Source of the DNA: Paenibacillus dendritiformis
GTDB taxonomy: Bacteria; Bacillota; Bacilli; Paenibacillales; Paenibacillaceae
Direction: 5' to 3'
Assembly (NCBI RefSeq): GCF_945605565.1
Contig: NZ_OX216966.1
Location: 2,057,501 to 2,121,500 of the forward strand
DNA length: 64,000 nucleotides
Positions 45,777 to 53,825 of the stretch are shown here, one piece after another (the stretch's first letter is position 1; every line of letters starts with the position of its first letter). The position numbers and the translations under genes were made by a program. The notes below the pieces were generated by a model. The model did not search any database and was not told where the DNA came from. It saw nothing but the letters and a program-made list of their open reading frames with translations.

Positions 45777-45828
45777 TCAAGGCTTATTCAACACAATGAG
45801 GGAAAATGACAAGGAGTGTGAATGACCA

Positions 45829-46809
45829 ATGGCACGGGTATTATCCGGCATTCAGCCCAGCGGACAGTTGACGATGGGCAACTACATCGGGGCTATTCAA
45901 AATTTCGTAAAATTGCAGCATGAGCATGAGTGCTTCTTCATGGTGGTCGACCTGCATGCGATTACGGTGCCGCAAGATCCGGAAGCGCTGCGGGAGCAGA
46001 CCGAGGCGGTAGCCGCGATCTATTTGGCGGCAGGCATTGATCCGGACAAGTCGGCCATCTTTCTCCAATCGCAGGTGCCTCAGCATGCCGAGCTGGGCTG
46101 GTTGTTAACGACGCTCACCTACATGGGAGAGCTGGAGCGGATGACTCAGTTCAAGGATAAATCGGCCGGCAAAGAATCGGTCGGCACCGGCTTGTTCGTC
46201 TATCCGGCCCTGATGGCCGCCGATATTTTGTTATATAATGCAGACCTTGTTCCGGTCGGCGATGATCAGAAGCAGCATCTGGAGCTGACGCGTGACGTAG
46301 CGAACCGCTTCAATCATCGTTTCGGCGAATTTTTTACGATGCCAGATCCGTATATTCCGGAGGTCGGGGCGAGAATTATGTCGCTGGATGATGCCTCCAA
46401 AAAAATGAGCAAAAGCAATCCGAATCCGGGAAGCTACATTTCCCTGCTGGATCCGCCGAATGTCATCCGCAAAAAAATTAGCCGGGCCAAGACGGATTCC
46501 GAAGCGCTCGTCAAGTATGATCCGGTCAACAAGCCCGAGATCAGCAATCTGCTCAGCATCTATTCGTACGCATCCGGCCAGTCTGTAGCAGCAATCGAGG
46601 CGGAGTACGAAGGGCAAATGTACGGCTCCTTCAAGAAGGAACTGGGCGAGCGCGTAGTCGCGCTGCTGGAGCCGCTTCAGAACCGGTATGAAGAGGTGCG
46701 CCGGAACGGCGAGCATCTGGAGGCGCTGCGCCGCGGCGCGGAGAAAGCCAAGGAAGTGGCCCAGAAGCAGTTGGACGAAGTGAAGCGCCGGATGGGATTC
46801 GTTGTATAA
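45829..46809 (+). CDS. trpS: Tryptophan--tRNA ligase
   Basis: 326-residue class I synthetase. The N-terminal GIQPSGQLTMGNYIGA carries the HIGH-equivalent TMGNYIG (15-21), and KMSKS lies at 192-196. Length matches bacterial TrpS. AAGGAG lies 18 bases before the ATG, a little far. Expression is controlled by the T-box leader directly upstream; its tRNA substrate is encoded at 3480. Confidence 0.97.
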   Translation: MARVLSGIQPSGQLTMGNYIGAIQNFVKLQHEHECFFMVVDLHAITVPQDPEALREQTEAVAAIYLAAGIDPDKSAIFLQSQVPQHAELGWLLTTLTYMGELERMTQFKDKSAGKESVGTGLFVYPALMAADILLYNADLVPVGDDQKQHLELTRDVANRFNHRFGEFFTMPDPYIPEVGARIMSLDDASKKMSKSNPNPGSYISLLDPPNVIRKKISRAKTDSEALVKYDPVNKPEISNLLSIYSYASGQSVAAIEAEYEGQMYGSFKKELGERVVALLEPLQNRYEEVRRNGEHLEALRRGAEKAKEVAQKQLDEVKRRMGFVV

Positions 46810-46830
46810 GCCGCATCCGCGGCAATGAGA

Positions 46831-46884
46831 GCAGGGCAGGAGCCCCGTGGAGAGCACCTTGTGCCTGCCGGGCTCCTGCCCTGC
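46831..46884. terminator. Large stem-loop after trpS
   Basis: GCAGGGCAGGAGCCC / GGGCTCCTGCCCTGC, a perfect 15-bp stem with a 24-base loop, lies between trpS and the convergent small gene. There is no clear T-run, but it probably terminates both. Confidence 0.65.
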
Positions 46885-46890
46885 TGCGCA

Positions 46891-47064
46891 TCAGGCCGAC
46901 TTGCGGCGCTGCCGGGCCTTGACGATAAAGCCGAAGCCGATATTGAATACCGCCAGGATGGCGAAGAGGATGCTGAGCCATATGTTATGGCTGAGCGTGA
47001 TGGCTGTCCCCGTCAACAGCACAATGGAAGAAACCGCGAACCATAATGCCAATCCTTTACTCAC
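46891..47064 (-). CDS. 57-residue two-helix membrane protein
   Basis: GTG start (47064-47062) with AAAAGGAG 8 bases upstream opens 57 codons: MSKGLALWFAVSSIVLLTGT, then a second hydrophobic segment ILFAILAVFNIGFGFIV and a basic tail KARQRRKSA. Two membrane helices (about 5-21 and 29-48). Unknown function. The good ribosome site, hydrophobic pattern and position next to a terminator support a real gene. Confidence 0.65.
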   Translation of the reverse strand: MSKGLALWFAVSSIVLLTGTAITLSHNIWLSILFAILAVFNIGFGFIVKARQRRKSA

Positions 47065-47105
47065 GCTTACCGCTCCTTTTCAAAGAAAAATCGCTTCAGA
47101 ATGAA

Positions 47106-47134
47106 GTATAACATTTCGTAGATCGGACAAAATA
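47106..47134 (+). promoter_or_regulatory. Sigma-G promoter of SASP copy 2
   Basis: GTATA (47106-47110), 17 bases, CAAAATA (47128-47134); one mismatch to CATnnTA. Confidence 0.65.
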
Positions 47135-47186
47135 GGGTTGCAAGCTTGCGACAACAAGAACCACCGATGTGAAAGGAGATATACTC

Positions 47187-47408
47187 ATGGCTAATAATCA
47201 ATCTCGCACGAATAACTTGGTCGTTCCTCAAGCCACTGCAGCCCTGCAGCAAATGAAATATGAAATTGCACAGGAATTGGGAATTCCGATTCCCCAAGAC
47301 GGGTACTACGGAAACTACACGACCCGTGACACCGGTTCCATCGGGGGCTTCATGACGAAGCGCCTGGTTCAAATCGCCGAGCAATCCCTGTCCGGCGGCA
47401 ACCGTTAA
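47187..47408 (+). CDS. Alpha/beta-type small acid-soluble spore protein, copy 2
   Basis: 73-residue SASP nearly identical over the central 60 residues to the product of 43931-44158 (shared RTNNLVVPQATAALQQMKYE and the GPR site EIAQELG). AAAGGAGATATACTC precedes ATG 47187; the frame opens 18 bases earlier without a better site. It has its own sigma-G-like promoter and a terminator. Protects forespore DNA and supplies amino acids on germination. Confidence 0.96.
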   Translation: MANNQSRTNNLVVPQATAALQQMKYEIAQELGIPIPQDGYYGNYTTRDTGSIGGFMTKRLVQIAEQSLSGGNR

Positions 47409-47424
47409 TCGACGCACTGATTTT

Positions 47425-47453
47425 GGCTACTCCTGCGCGCGGAGTAGCCTTTT
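47425..47453 (+). terminator. Terminator of SASP copy 2
   Basis: GGCTACTCC / GGAGTAGCC stem followed by TTTTATAT. Confidence 0.85.
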
Positions 47454-47459
47454 ATATAT

Positions 47460-47502
47460 CGACAAAATGGTGCGGAAACACAACTTTTCCGCTATTTTGT
47501 CG
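47460..47502. other. Long composite hairpin
   Basis: CGACAAAAT (47460-47468) pairs with ATTTTGTCG (47494-47502), and inside it GCGGAAA pairs with TTTCCGC. There is no terminal T-run. It lies between the SASP terminator and the gene at 47555; role unknown. Confidence 0.45.
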
Positions 47503-47554
47503 TCTAACAATTAGATTCATAATCATGAACATTTACTCAAAAAGGGGATAGTGC

Positions 47555-48064
47555 ATGCGGTTAAGACTAACTATGAGTGCAGTGAAACGGCTGAGCATAT
47601 GGGTCTTGGGCGCACTTATTGTAGGCTGCTCTGTATTGTGGTACATACATGAAACGTCCGGCCAGTCGTGGACTGCGCTAACGAGCATTAGCAAGCCCGA
47701 GCCGGATGAGATCGAAATCTACAACGTCAACTCCATGTCGATGAACTCGGGGGAGGAGGACCGCCTGCTCGTCGTCTTGACGGAGCCCACTCATCTTCGG
47801 ACCATTGATGAAGCCATATCGTCAGCCCGCCCGATCGAGGGAGTGGCGAAGGTGGCACAGCCCCATTTCCGCATTCATTACAATAATACCAACTATTATG
47901 TATGGTTGTCGAAAGATGAGCAATATGGCGCATTTATGAATGCGGACCAGTCCCATACCCTATACAGTCTCAGCGACCGATCCATCAACCAGCTGCAGGA
48001 GCTTTTCAATGATCTGCATCTGTGGTACGAGCCCAAAGGACCGAAGACAGGGGGCGGATTCTAG
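47555..48064 (+). CDS. Putative lipoprotein or membrane-anchored protein of unknown function
   Basis: 169-residue protein. An N-terminal basic/hydrophobic segment (about 10-30) contains IVGCS, which would serve as a lipobox with Cys25; alternatively it is a simple membrane anchor. The exposed domain (about 50-160) contains FRIHYNNTNYYVWLSKDEQY and looks beta-rich. AAAAAGGGGATAGTGC precedes the ATG. I do not recognise a family. It is convergent with the YfhP-like gene, 11 bases away. Confidence 0.7.
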   Translation: MRLRLTMSAVKRLSIWVLGALIVGCSVLWYIHETSGQSWTALTSISKPEPDEIEIYNVNSMSMNSGEEDRLLVVLTEPTHLRTIDEAISSARPIEGVAKVAQPHFRIHYNNTNYYVWLSKDEQYGAFMNADQSHTLYSLSDRSINQLQELFNDLHLWYEPKGPKTGGGF

Positions 48065-48075
48065 GATTCGCCCCT

Positions 48076-49065
48076 TCAGCTTCGCTCCCATTCCAGGCCA
48101 TACCGCTTGGCCCTGCCCGGCCTGTTCAGCCAGCCGACGAAATAATCGAGAACATCGCCCTCCTTATTCATCATGACAAGCGCAACGAGCGGGAATTGCT
48201 TCCGATGGCGGTAACGGACGTCTGCCCAGCGCACGGCGTAGCCGTAGCGTGTCGATTCCAGGGTGGCGCAGACGAAGCGGGAAGTGTCCAATAGCGCCTG
48301 CACGGCAGGATGAGATTGGGAGGCTTCGACCAGCGGATGGTCGCTGCATCGGGCCGTATCGGTCCATGTTACCGTCCCGCGCTTCCAGTGCCCGAGCCGG
48401 AAAGTGCCGTCCCTTCTTTGCTTGACGACATTCCACCGGGATAGGGCGACGGTGGGCATGACGGTATATGATTCCCCTTCTGCATATTCAGGGTCCCGGT
48501 TGGGCAACCCTTGCTCAACTTGGCGATGAGCGCGGATCCGCCATATGTAATACAGAACGAGCGCGCCGTACAGAATCGGAAAGACGATCCGGGGAGAGAC
48601 GAGCCCGGTCACCCACAATGCAATCGCGGCAAGATGGGTGGAGAAAATAAACGGATCGAACAGGGCGATAATATTCCAGCATATCCACCGGTTCACGAAC
48701 GGCCATGCAGCCAATGTCCCGTAAGGGTTGAACAGGTCGGCGATGATGTGGATGACGACGGACAGCGCCGACCATGCCAGCACGTGCCGGAAGGAGGCGC
48801 CTGGCATAACGCCTGCCAACAAGGCCGCAATAAGGACGGACCATACGACCGCCATGGGCGGGGAATGGGAGATTCCCCGATGCTGCTGAATGTATAAAAT
48901 ATTGCTTTTCCACTTGAAAAAGGTATCCGCATCCGGTGCTTGCGATCCAAGCATCACCCCCAAAAACACGGCTGCCGCGGTAGCCGGCTCGGAAGCGACG
49001 ACCGGGTCGCATTGCGACAATCCCGCCAGACCTAACCCCATGACGACATGTGTGCTTGTATCCAC
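48076..49065 (-). CDS. yfhP: YfhP-like membrane-bound metal-dependent hydrolase
   Basis: 329-residue protein. The N-terminal half (about 1-180) is a DUF457/YdjM-type membrane domain with candidate metal ligands in DTSTHVVMG, LGSQAPDADT and HRGISHSP, and several helices. The C-terminal half is soluble. This matches B. subtilis YfhP (annotated as an inner-membrane hydrolase; substrate unknown). GTG 49065 is chosen, with AGCGAGGTGA 5 bases upstream; GTG 49074 overlaps that site. Confidence 0.85.
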   Translation of the reverse strand: MDTSTHVVMGLGLAGLSQCDPVVASEPATAAAVFLGVMLGSQAPDADTFFKWKSNILYIQQHRGISHSPPMAVVWSVLIAALLAGVMPGASFRHVLAWSALSVVIHIIADLFNPYGTLAAWPFVNRWICWNIIALFDPFIFSTHLAAIALWVTGLVSPRIVFPILYGALVLYYIWRIRAHRQVEQGLPNRDPEYAEGESYTVMPTVALSRWNVVKQRRDGTFRLGHWKRGTVTWTDTARCSDHPLVEASQSHPAVQALLDTSRFVCATLESTRYGYAVRWADVRYRHRKQFPLVALVMMNKEGDVLDYFVGWLNRPGRAKRYGLEWERS

Positions 49066-49204
49066 TTCGATCACCTCGCTTGTATTGTGAGCAGGATTGT
49101 ACCAAAATATGACGTGGAGGCAAAAACTTCCCGCTTGAAATAATAGGGAAATTCCCGTGTTCGCTAAAGTGCATCAATGATATAGGAAAGGATGAAGAAC
49201 CAGC

Positions 49205-49513
49205 ATGAAGCAGATGGATCGCATTATATTTGTGGAATACCGTATCCTGCCGGAGGCGAAAGAGAGGTACTTGACCGTGATCCGGCGCCAGCTGAAGCAT
49301 CGGCCTGACGTCGTGCTGTATGAAGGAACCGACCAGCCGAATGTATTTGTCGAGCAATGGCTCGGAACGACTGCGGATGACTATGCCGCGCTGAAAAAGC
49401 TCCGAAGAGAGGGGACGGACGGCTGGGATGAGGTCACCGCATGCATTGCCGGGGGCGTGGACAAATTGCATATATGGGAGTTCCAGCGTTCTCCAATCGT
49501 ACCGGAGGAATAA
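49205..49513 (+). CDS. Protein of unknown function, possibly ferredoxin-like fold
   Basis: 102-residue protein. The order strand-helix-strand (IIFVEYRIL, ERYLTVIRRQLKHRPDVVLY, NVFVEQWLG) and a final KLHIWEFQR strand resemble a dimeric ferredoxin-like fold such as antibiotic-biosynthesis monooxygenase or NIPSNAP proteins, but no motif is diagnostic. AAAGGATGAAGAACCAGC precedes the ATG. It is divergent from yfhP and 139 bases before ctaB. Confidence 0.65.
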   Translation: MKQMDRIIFVEYRILPEAKERYLTVIRRQLKHRPDVVLYEGTDQPNVFVEQWLGTTADDYAALKKLRREGTDGWDEVTACIAGGVDKLHIWEFQRSPIVPEE

Positions 49514-49557
49514 CTGGCTTAAGACGGTGTCAAATTGATGAACGATTCCTCGAAACG

Positions 49558-49587
49558 TTGTCATTGTTCGGATATATTTGCTATGAT
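49558..49587 (+). promoter_or_regulatory. Sigma-A promoter of ctaB
   Basis: TTGTCA (49558-49563), 18 bases, TGC-TATGAT (49582-49587). Confidence 0.7.
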
Positions 49588-49652
49588 AAAAATTACAGCA
49601 GAAAGAAAAAGATTCTGCTTTTCTCTGAACACAACAAGGAGGAACGGGTCGC

Positions 49653-50585
49653 GTGGATAAACAAATGACTTATCGGGGGCCTTCCGATTCCGTTACATTA
49701 ACGCCAGGGCCGATACGGGTCGGATTATGGAAAGAGTTTATTCAATTAACGAAGCCGGGCATTATCCGCTCGAACCTGATGGCGGCGTTCGCCGGCTTTT
49801 GGGTAGCGGCCAAATGGGACATTCCTTGGCTTACGCTGCTGTGGATGCTTGTCGGAACGACGCTGGTCCTCGCATCCTCATGCGTATTCAACAATTATTT
49901 CGATCGGGATTTCGATATGAAGATGGAGCGGACGAAGAAGCGTGCGCTGCCGGAAGGACGATTGAAGCCGAACACGGTGCTTAGCTATGCCATCATCCTG
50001 GGCGCAGCCGGGCTTGCTGTGCTGTTCGGCCTCGTGAATGTACTATCCGGAGTCGTGGGCATCGCCGGCATGTTCTTCTATGTTGTCATATATACGCTGT
50101 GGCTCAAGCGCACCTCCACCTGGAGCACGTCTGTCGGCGGCATTTCCGGAGCGATGCCTCCCGTCATCGGCTATGTTGCCGTCACGGGTCAGATTGATGT
50201 CGGGGCAGTATTGCTGTTCGCGCTGCTATTCCTGTGGCAGCCGCCGCATTTCTGGGCGCTCGGCATCCGGCGCGTGGAGGAATACCGCGCAGCCGGCTAT
50301 CCGCTTCTGCCTGTCGTTAAGGGCATTACCCGCACGAAGTGGCAGATGATTCCGTACGTCGTGTTGCTGCTGCCGGTATCCTGGTTGTTCTATTCGTACG
50401 GCTATACCGGCATTATTTACGGCATCCTCGGCACCATCATCAATGCGATCTGGCTGTTCATCTGCATTGCGGGCTTCCGCGCGAAGGACACCGACGCCTG
50501 GGCGAAGAAGAACTTCATTTGGTCCATTAACGTCCTGATGCTGAATATGCTGGTCATGATTCTGGACACGATGGGGAAAGCGTAA
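49653..50585 (+). CDS. ctaB: Protoheme IX farnesyltransferase (heme O synthase)
   Basis: 310-residue UbiA-family prenyltransferase that adds a farnesyl group to heme B, giving heme O for heme-copper oxidases. The first Asp-rich motif NYFDRDFD (81-88) and the LPEGRLKPN loop are present, with about eight to nine membrane helices. GTG start with AAGGAGG 9 bases upstream. It lies 50 bases before a Sco gene, so the unit serves cytochrome oxidase assembly. No oxidase subunit genes are in the window. Confidence 0.96.
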   Translation: MDKQMTYRGPSDSVTLTPGPIRVGLWKEFIQLTKPGIIRSNLMAAFAGFWVAAKWDIPWLTLLWMLVGTTLVLASSCVFNNYFDRDFDMKMERTKKRALPEGRLKPNTVLSYAIILGAAGLAVLFGLVNVLSGVVGIAGMFFYVVIYTLWLKRTSTWSTSVGGISGAMPPVIGYVAVTGQIDVGAVLLFALLFLWQPPHFWALGIRRVEEYRAAGYPLLPVVKGITRTKWQMIPYVVLLLPVSWLFYSYGYTGIIYGILGTIINAIWLFICIAGFRAKDTDAWAKKNFIWSINVLMLNMLVMILDTMGKA

Positions 50586-50635
50586 GGACGCATTCTGCAG
50601 GTTATAGCATGGGAAGCTAGGGGGAGGAACGTAGC

Positions 50636-51250
50636 ATGTCGTGGGCGAAGAAGTATTCTTTTCAGATTTTCCTTGGGGCGCTGGTCGCGGTCTTTGCGAT
50701 CGTGGTGGCCATTCTGTATTGGCCGCGGGAACCGGACATTCCGATGCTCGACAAGAAGGCGCCGGATTTCAGCATGCAAAATGTGGACGGCAGCACGGTG
50801 ACGCTGGCGGATACGAACGGCAAGGTCCGCTTGTTCTATTTCTATTTCACCAACTGCCCGGATGTCTGTCCGCCAACGACATACCGCTTGTCTGAAGTGC
50901 AGAAGCTGCTTCAGGACAAGGGGATGTTCGGCACCGACGCGAGCATCGTATCGATTTCTTTTGATCCGGAACGCGATACGTTGGAGGAGATTAAGAAATG
51001 GTCGGAGAAATATAATGCCGACTATAGCGGCTGGTACTTCCTGAGGGGGAAGGAAGAGGATGTCGCGAAGATGATGCCGGAGTTCGGATCCAGCGTCTTC
51101 AAGGACGAGGACGGAAATTTCACGCATCTGAACGTCATCACCTTGGTCGATCAAGACGGCAATGTTCGCAAGTACTATAACGCGAATGATTTGGAGACGG
51201 CTTCCCCTGAAAATATCGCCAAAGATGTAGCTCGTCTCGTAAAAGCGTAA
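50636..51250 (+). CDS. SCO1/SenC-type copper chaperone for cytochrome oxidase
   Basis: 204-residue membrane-anchored thioredoxin-fold protein with one N-terminal helix (about 8-29) and the copper-binding motif CPDVC (Cys74, Cys78) plus His164 (FTHLN). Sco proteins deliver copper to the CuA site of cytochrome oxidase subunit II; related Bacillus protein is YpmQ. AGGGGGAGGAACGTAGC precedes the ATG. It is downstream of ctaB in the same direction, most likely one operon. Confidence 0.93.
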   Translation: MSWAKKYSFQIFLGALVAVFAIVVAILYWPREPDIPMLDKKAPDFSMQNVDGSTVTLADTNGKVRLFYFYFTNCPDVCPPTTYRLSEVQKLLQDKGMFGTDASIVSISFDPERDTLEEIKKWSEKYNADYSGWYFLRGKEEDVAKMMPEFGSSVFKDEDGNFTHLNVITLVDQDGNVRKYYNANDLETASPENIAKDVARLVKA

Positions 51251-51265
51251 CGAAATATAGGGAAC

Positions 51266-51616
51266 TCACAGAGGCGGGGCCGGATCCGGATATAAAATAT
51301 ATTCGTCCAGCCCCGCCTTTTCGAGCTGCTGAATCAAGTACTCATCAGGCGTTCCCTCGACGCCGGCATAGCCGCGGCGCGTGTATATATGTTCGGCTTC
51401 CGGGAACGCATCCCGCAATATGCCGCGTATCCGCTTGCCCGATGCGTCATTATCCAGGAACAAGTAGACGTCCTTATCGTGCGCTTCCTTGCGTAGCTGC
51501 TCGGTCCGGTGCGTATTTAAGGTGCCGAACGTGCACAAGATGCCCACTTCCTCGCTGAGAAGCCGCCGCAGCCGGCTGCGGTCGTTCTTCCCTTCCACGA
51601 TGATGATAATATCCAA
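51266..51616 (-). CDS. Single-domain TOPRIM protein (YusF-like)
   Basis: 116-residue TOPRIM-fold protein: the conserved Glu in IIIIVEGKNDR (about residue 8) and the DxD-type pair FLDNDASG (about 52-59) are intact. Such small proteins resemble RNase M5 or the YusF family; a nucleic-acid role is likely but unproven. A TTG (51616) preceded by AGGGGGTGG is taken as start, giving an N terminus MDIIIIVEGKNDR; GTG 51625 overlaps the ribosome site. It is convergent with the sco gene. Confidence 0.8.
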   Translation of the reverse strand: MDIIIIVEGKNDRSRLRRLLSEEVGILCTFGTLNTHRTEQLRKEAHDKDVYLFLDNDASGKRIRGILRDAFPEAEHIYTRRGYAGVEGTPDEYLIQQLEKAGLDEYILYPDPAPPL

Positions 51617-51728
51617 AAGTGCCACCCCCTGCTGTAGCCATTATCGCCATTCTTCTGTACCGATAGTGTACCACACACACCACAATCCGGGCAGCCGCCT
51701 GCAAGGGCTTCTCGTACCATCACAAAGA

Positions 51729-51750
51729 GGCTTGCCAGGGTTGGCAAGCC
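51729..51750 (-). terminator. Terminator of the small gene at 51782
   Basis: GGCTTGCCA / TGGCAAGCC 9-bp stem with a 4-base loop; minus-strand downstream TCTTTGTG. Confidence 0.7.
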
Positions 51751-51781
51751 GCATGAGGAGAGAGCGTAACCGAAATGACTG

Positions 51782-51940
51782 CTAGTAGAGAGGCGCCCGC
51801 AAAATAATGACGAGCAAGATATAAAGGACGAGGATGGTGCCGGTCGATGTCCAGAATCCGGGACCACAGACAGGAGCCGGCTTCGCTGCCGGAGCCACAG
51901 CCGTAGGACCAGGTCCGCAAGGATGGTAACAGTGGCTTAT
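51782..51940 (-). CDS. Small Gly/Pro/Cys-rich spore-type protein with ATA at the start position
   Basis: After GCGAGGTGA and a 6-base spacer, codon ATA is followed by SHCYHPCGPGPTAVAPAAKP, a Pro/Ala segment, and a hydrophobic tail GTILVLYILLVIILRAPLY ending in TAG: 52 residues. The design (Cys/Gly/Pro-rich head, hydrophobic tail) is that of small YjcZ-like spore or membrane proteins. There is an in-frame TGA three codons upstream and no ATG/GTG/TTG, so ATA is either a rare start or a mutated ATG. A terminator follows. Confidence 0.5.
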   Translation of the reverse strand: MSHCYHPCGPGPTAVAPAAKPAPVCGPGFWTSTGTILVLYILLVIILRAPLY

Positions 51941-52053
51941 CTCGTTTCACCTCGCTTTCTCGACGGGTCATTTGTTACAATGCTATACTATGTCAGCGCC
52001 TGCCGCGGGGCATGTGCATATACCCAGATCCGCCCGAATGGGCGGATGCGGCA

Positions 52054-53232
52054 TTATACCCGCGTTGTCGTGCGCGTTGCGGGGAGAAGAGAAGGCGGCA
52101 AAAAAGCTTGCTTCGCCGGCAGCAGCGTGACCGCAATCATAAGCACGACAAATGCGATAAAATAAGGCGAAATCGTATCTCTAATCTGCCCCGCGATCAT
52201 CGGGCCAAGGAAGGAGCCGATGGAAGAGGCGATCGCCAGAATGGAAAATATTTTGCCAAAACGGGTTCCTCCGCTTAATAAGATCAAATGGGAGGACATC
52301 GCAGGCAAAATGATTCCTTTGGTCATTCCGATAAGGAACAGCGTCGCCAGCAGCGGCACCGGCCAATGGATGGCCAGTCCGAAAAAGAGGAGCGCCAAGG
52401 CGAATGCGCCCATCCACGTCCTCGTATACGGTTGATAATGGTTCAGGAACAGCAGGCTCAACGTGAACAATGCGCCCAGGCTGACGGCGGAGAACAGGAT
52501 GCCGGCCCGCATAATCGATTCGAGCGCGTCCGCCATCAGCGGAAGCTCGAAGAACAGGATGCCCTGGGACAGCGAGATGGCAAGCGGCATGAAATAAAAG
52601 CGCCATGGGACAGGCGCGGATTCCGGCTCTTTAAGCGGCTGTGAAGGAATGCCTTCTGCCTGCGGCGTCAAAGAAACGGCATCCTGGGCGATATCCCGGA
52701 TGAAGAACCAGGCCAGCACCCCGACGATGAGCAGCATAATGCCGAGTGCCTGGAAGGCCATGCCGAACCCGATCTTGGCGACGAGATACGCGCCGGCGGC
52801 CGGAGAGACGACCGAGGCGAGCGTATGAATGAGGCCGTTGCCGGCCATCAGCTTCCCTTGATGCACATGATCCCGGGCCATGCGTGCGAGGAGGGACAAG
52901 CAGGCCGGTGACAGGAAGGCGAGCACGAATCCGCTGATGGAGCGCAGCACGAGCAGCTCCCAAGGATTGACGACATGGGCCTGCAAAATCATGATTATCC
53001 CGGCGCCGATCAGACTGAACACAATAAAAATCCGGCTACCGAATCGGTCGATTCCGTAACCGGCCAGCAGGTTGCCCGGCAGATGGGTAAAGGAGTACAT
53101 ACCCATCATCAATCCGATGAAGGAGGGCGCCGCACCTATTGAGATGGCAAACGGGGTTAGAATCGGGTATTGCGCGTGCAAATCAAAGAAAGCAACGAAC
53201 AAGAATAAATAGAGCCACAGCACTGAGCGCAA
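52054..53232 (-). CDS. MFS transporter
   Basis: 392-residue major facilitator with about 12 helices. The loop 2-3 motif AGYGIDRFGSRIF fits the family, and the opening LYLFLFVAFFDLHAQYPILT is reminiscent of drug or sugar efflux permeases. Substrate unknown. The TTG start (53232-53230) has GGAGGTGA about 9 bases upstream. It is divergent from the promoter at 53352. Confidence 0.87.
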   Translation of the reverse strand: MRSVLWLYLFLFVAFFDLHAQYPILTPFAISIGAAPSFIGLMMGMYSFTHLPGNLLAGYGIDRFGSRIFIVFSLIGAGIIMILQAHVVNPWELLVLRSISGFVLAFLSPACLSLLARMARDHVHQGKLMAGNGLIHTLASVVSPAAGAYLVAKIGFGMAFQALGIMLLIVGVLAWFFIRDIAQDAVSLTPQAEGIPSQPLKEPESAPVPWRFYFMPLAISLSQGILFFELPLMADALESIMRAGILFSAVSLGALFTLSLLFLNHYQPYTRTWMGAFALALLFFGLAIHWPVPLLATLFLIGMTKGIILPAMSSHLILLSGGTRFGKIFSILAIASSIGSFLGPMIAGQIRDTISPYFIAFVVLMIAVTLLPAKQAFLPPSLLPATRTTTRV

Positions 53233-53351
53233 AGTTCAGTCACCTCCAAATCGCTATGCTATACTTGTACGTTGGAAGGGACGAACTTAGTACCCCAAGA
53301 TGCGATACCCTCGCTCAAGGCGGGGCTGATTGCCACAAATAATGGGAATGA

Positions 53352-53360
53352 TGCTATAAT
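53352..53360 (+). promoter_or_regulatory. Extended -10 promoter of the 53385-54988 pair
   Basis: TGCTATAAT, a perfect extended -10, lies 24 bases before the GTG start; TTGCCA upstream is spaced 19 bases from it. Confidence 0.65.
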
Positions 53361-53384
53361 ACGTGGTGGAAAGGTGGTTGTCAG

Positions 53385-53825
53385 GTGAATCAGATGGATA
53401 TGTGGTTTGAATTTATTAAGCAGAACTGGCTCATTTTCCTTATCGCGCTTATCGTCTTATTCGTTATTGTCAGCTTCGTGAAGACGATGGTCAAATGGGC
53501 GCTTGTATTGGTGATTATCGCCGCGGTCGCCGTGTACAGCGGCATCACATGGGATAATATCGATCAGGTGGTCACGAACGTGAAGGATGAGACGGTGCAG
53601 AAGCTGAAGGAGCAGGCGACCCAGGCGATGCTTGATGAAGCGAAAAAAGCGACGTATACGGCCGAGAAGGACGGAACGTACACCATCAAGACGCCGAGTC
53701 TGGTGCTGACAGGGAAGTCGGACAGCGGCAAAGTGAACGTGTCGTTCAGCGGCGTGCCGCTCGGCGAATGGGATATCAACGACACGCTGCGCCAATTCAT
53801 TGATAAGGCGAAGCAGAAGCAATGA
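53385..53825 (+). CDS. Membrane protein of unknown function
   Basis: 146-residue protein with two closely spaced membrane helices (about 14-33 and 37-51), then an exposed domain (about 60-146) with a helix KDETVQKLKEQATQAMLDEA and a beta-type part containing YTIKTPSLVLTGKSDSGKVN. I do not recognise it. The start is GTG 53385 with AAAGGTGG 8 bases upstream. Its stop overlaps the ATG of the transglutaminase gene by four bases, suggesting the two products act together at the membrane. Confidence 0.75.
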   Translation: MNQMDMWFEFIKQNWLIFLIALIVLFVIVSFVKTMVKWALVLVIIAAVAVYSGITWDNIDQVVTNVKDETVQKLKEQATQAMLDEAKKATYTAEKDGTYTIKTPSLVLTGKSDSGKVNVSFSGVPLGEWDINDTLRQFIDKAKQKQ

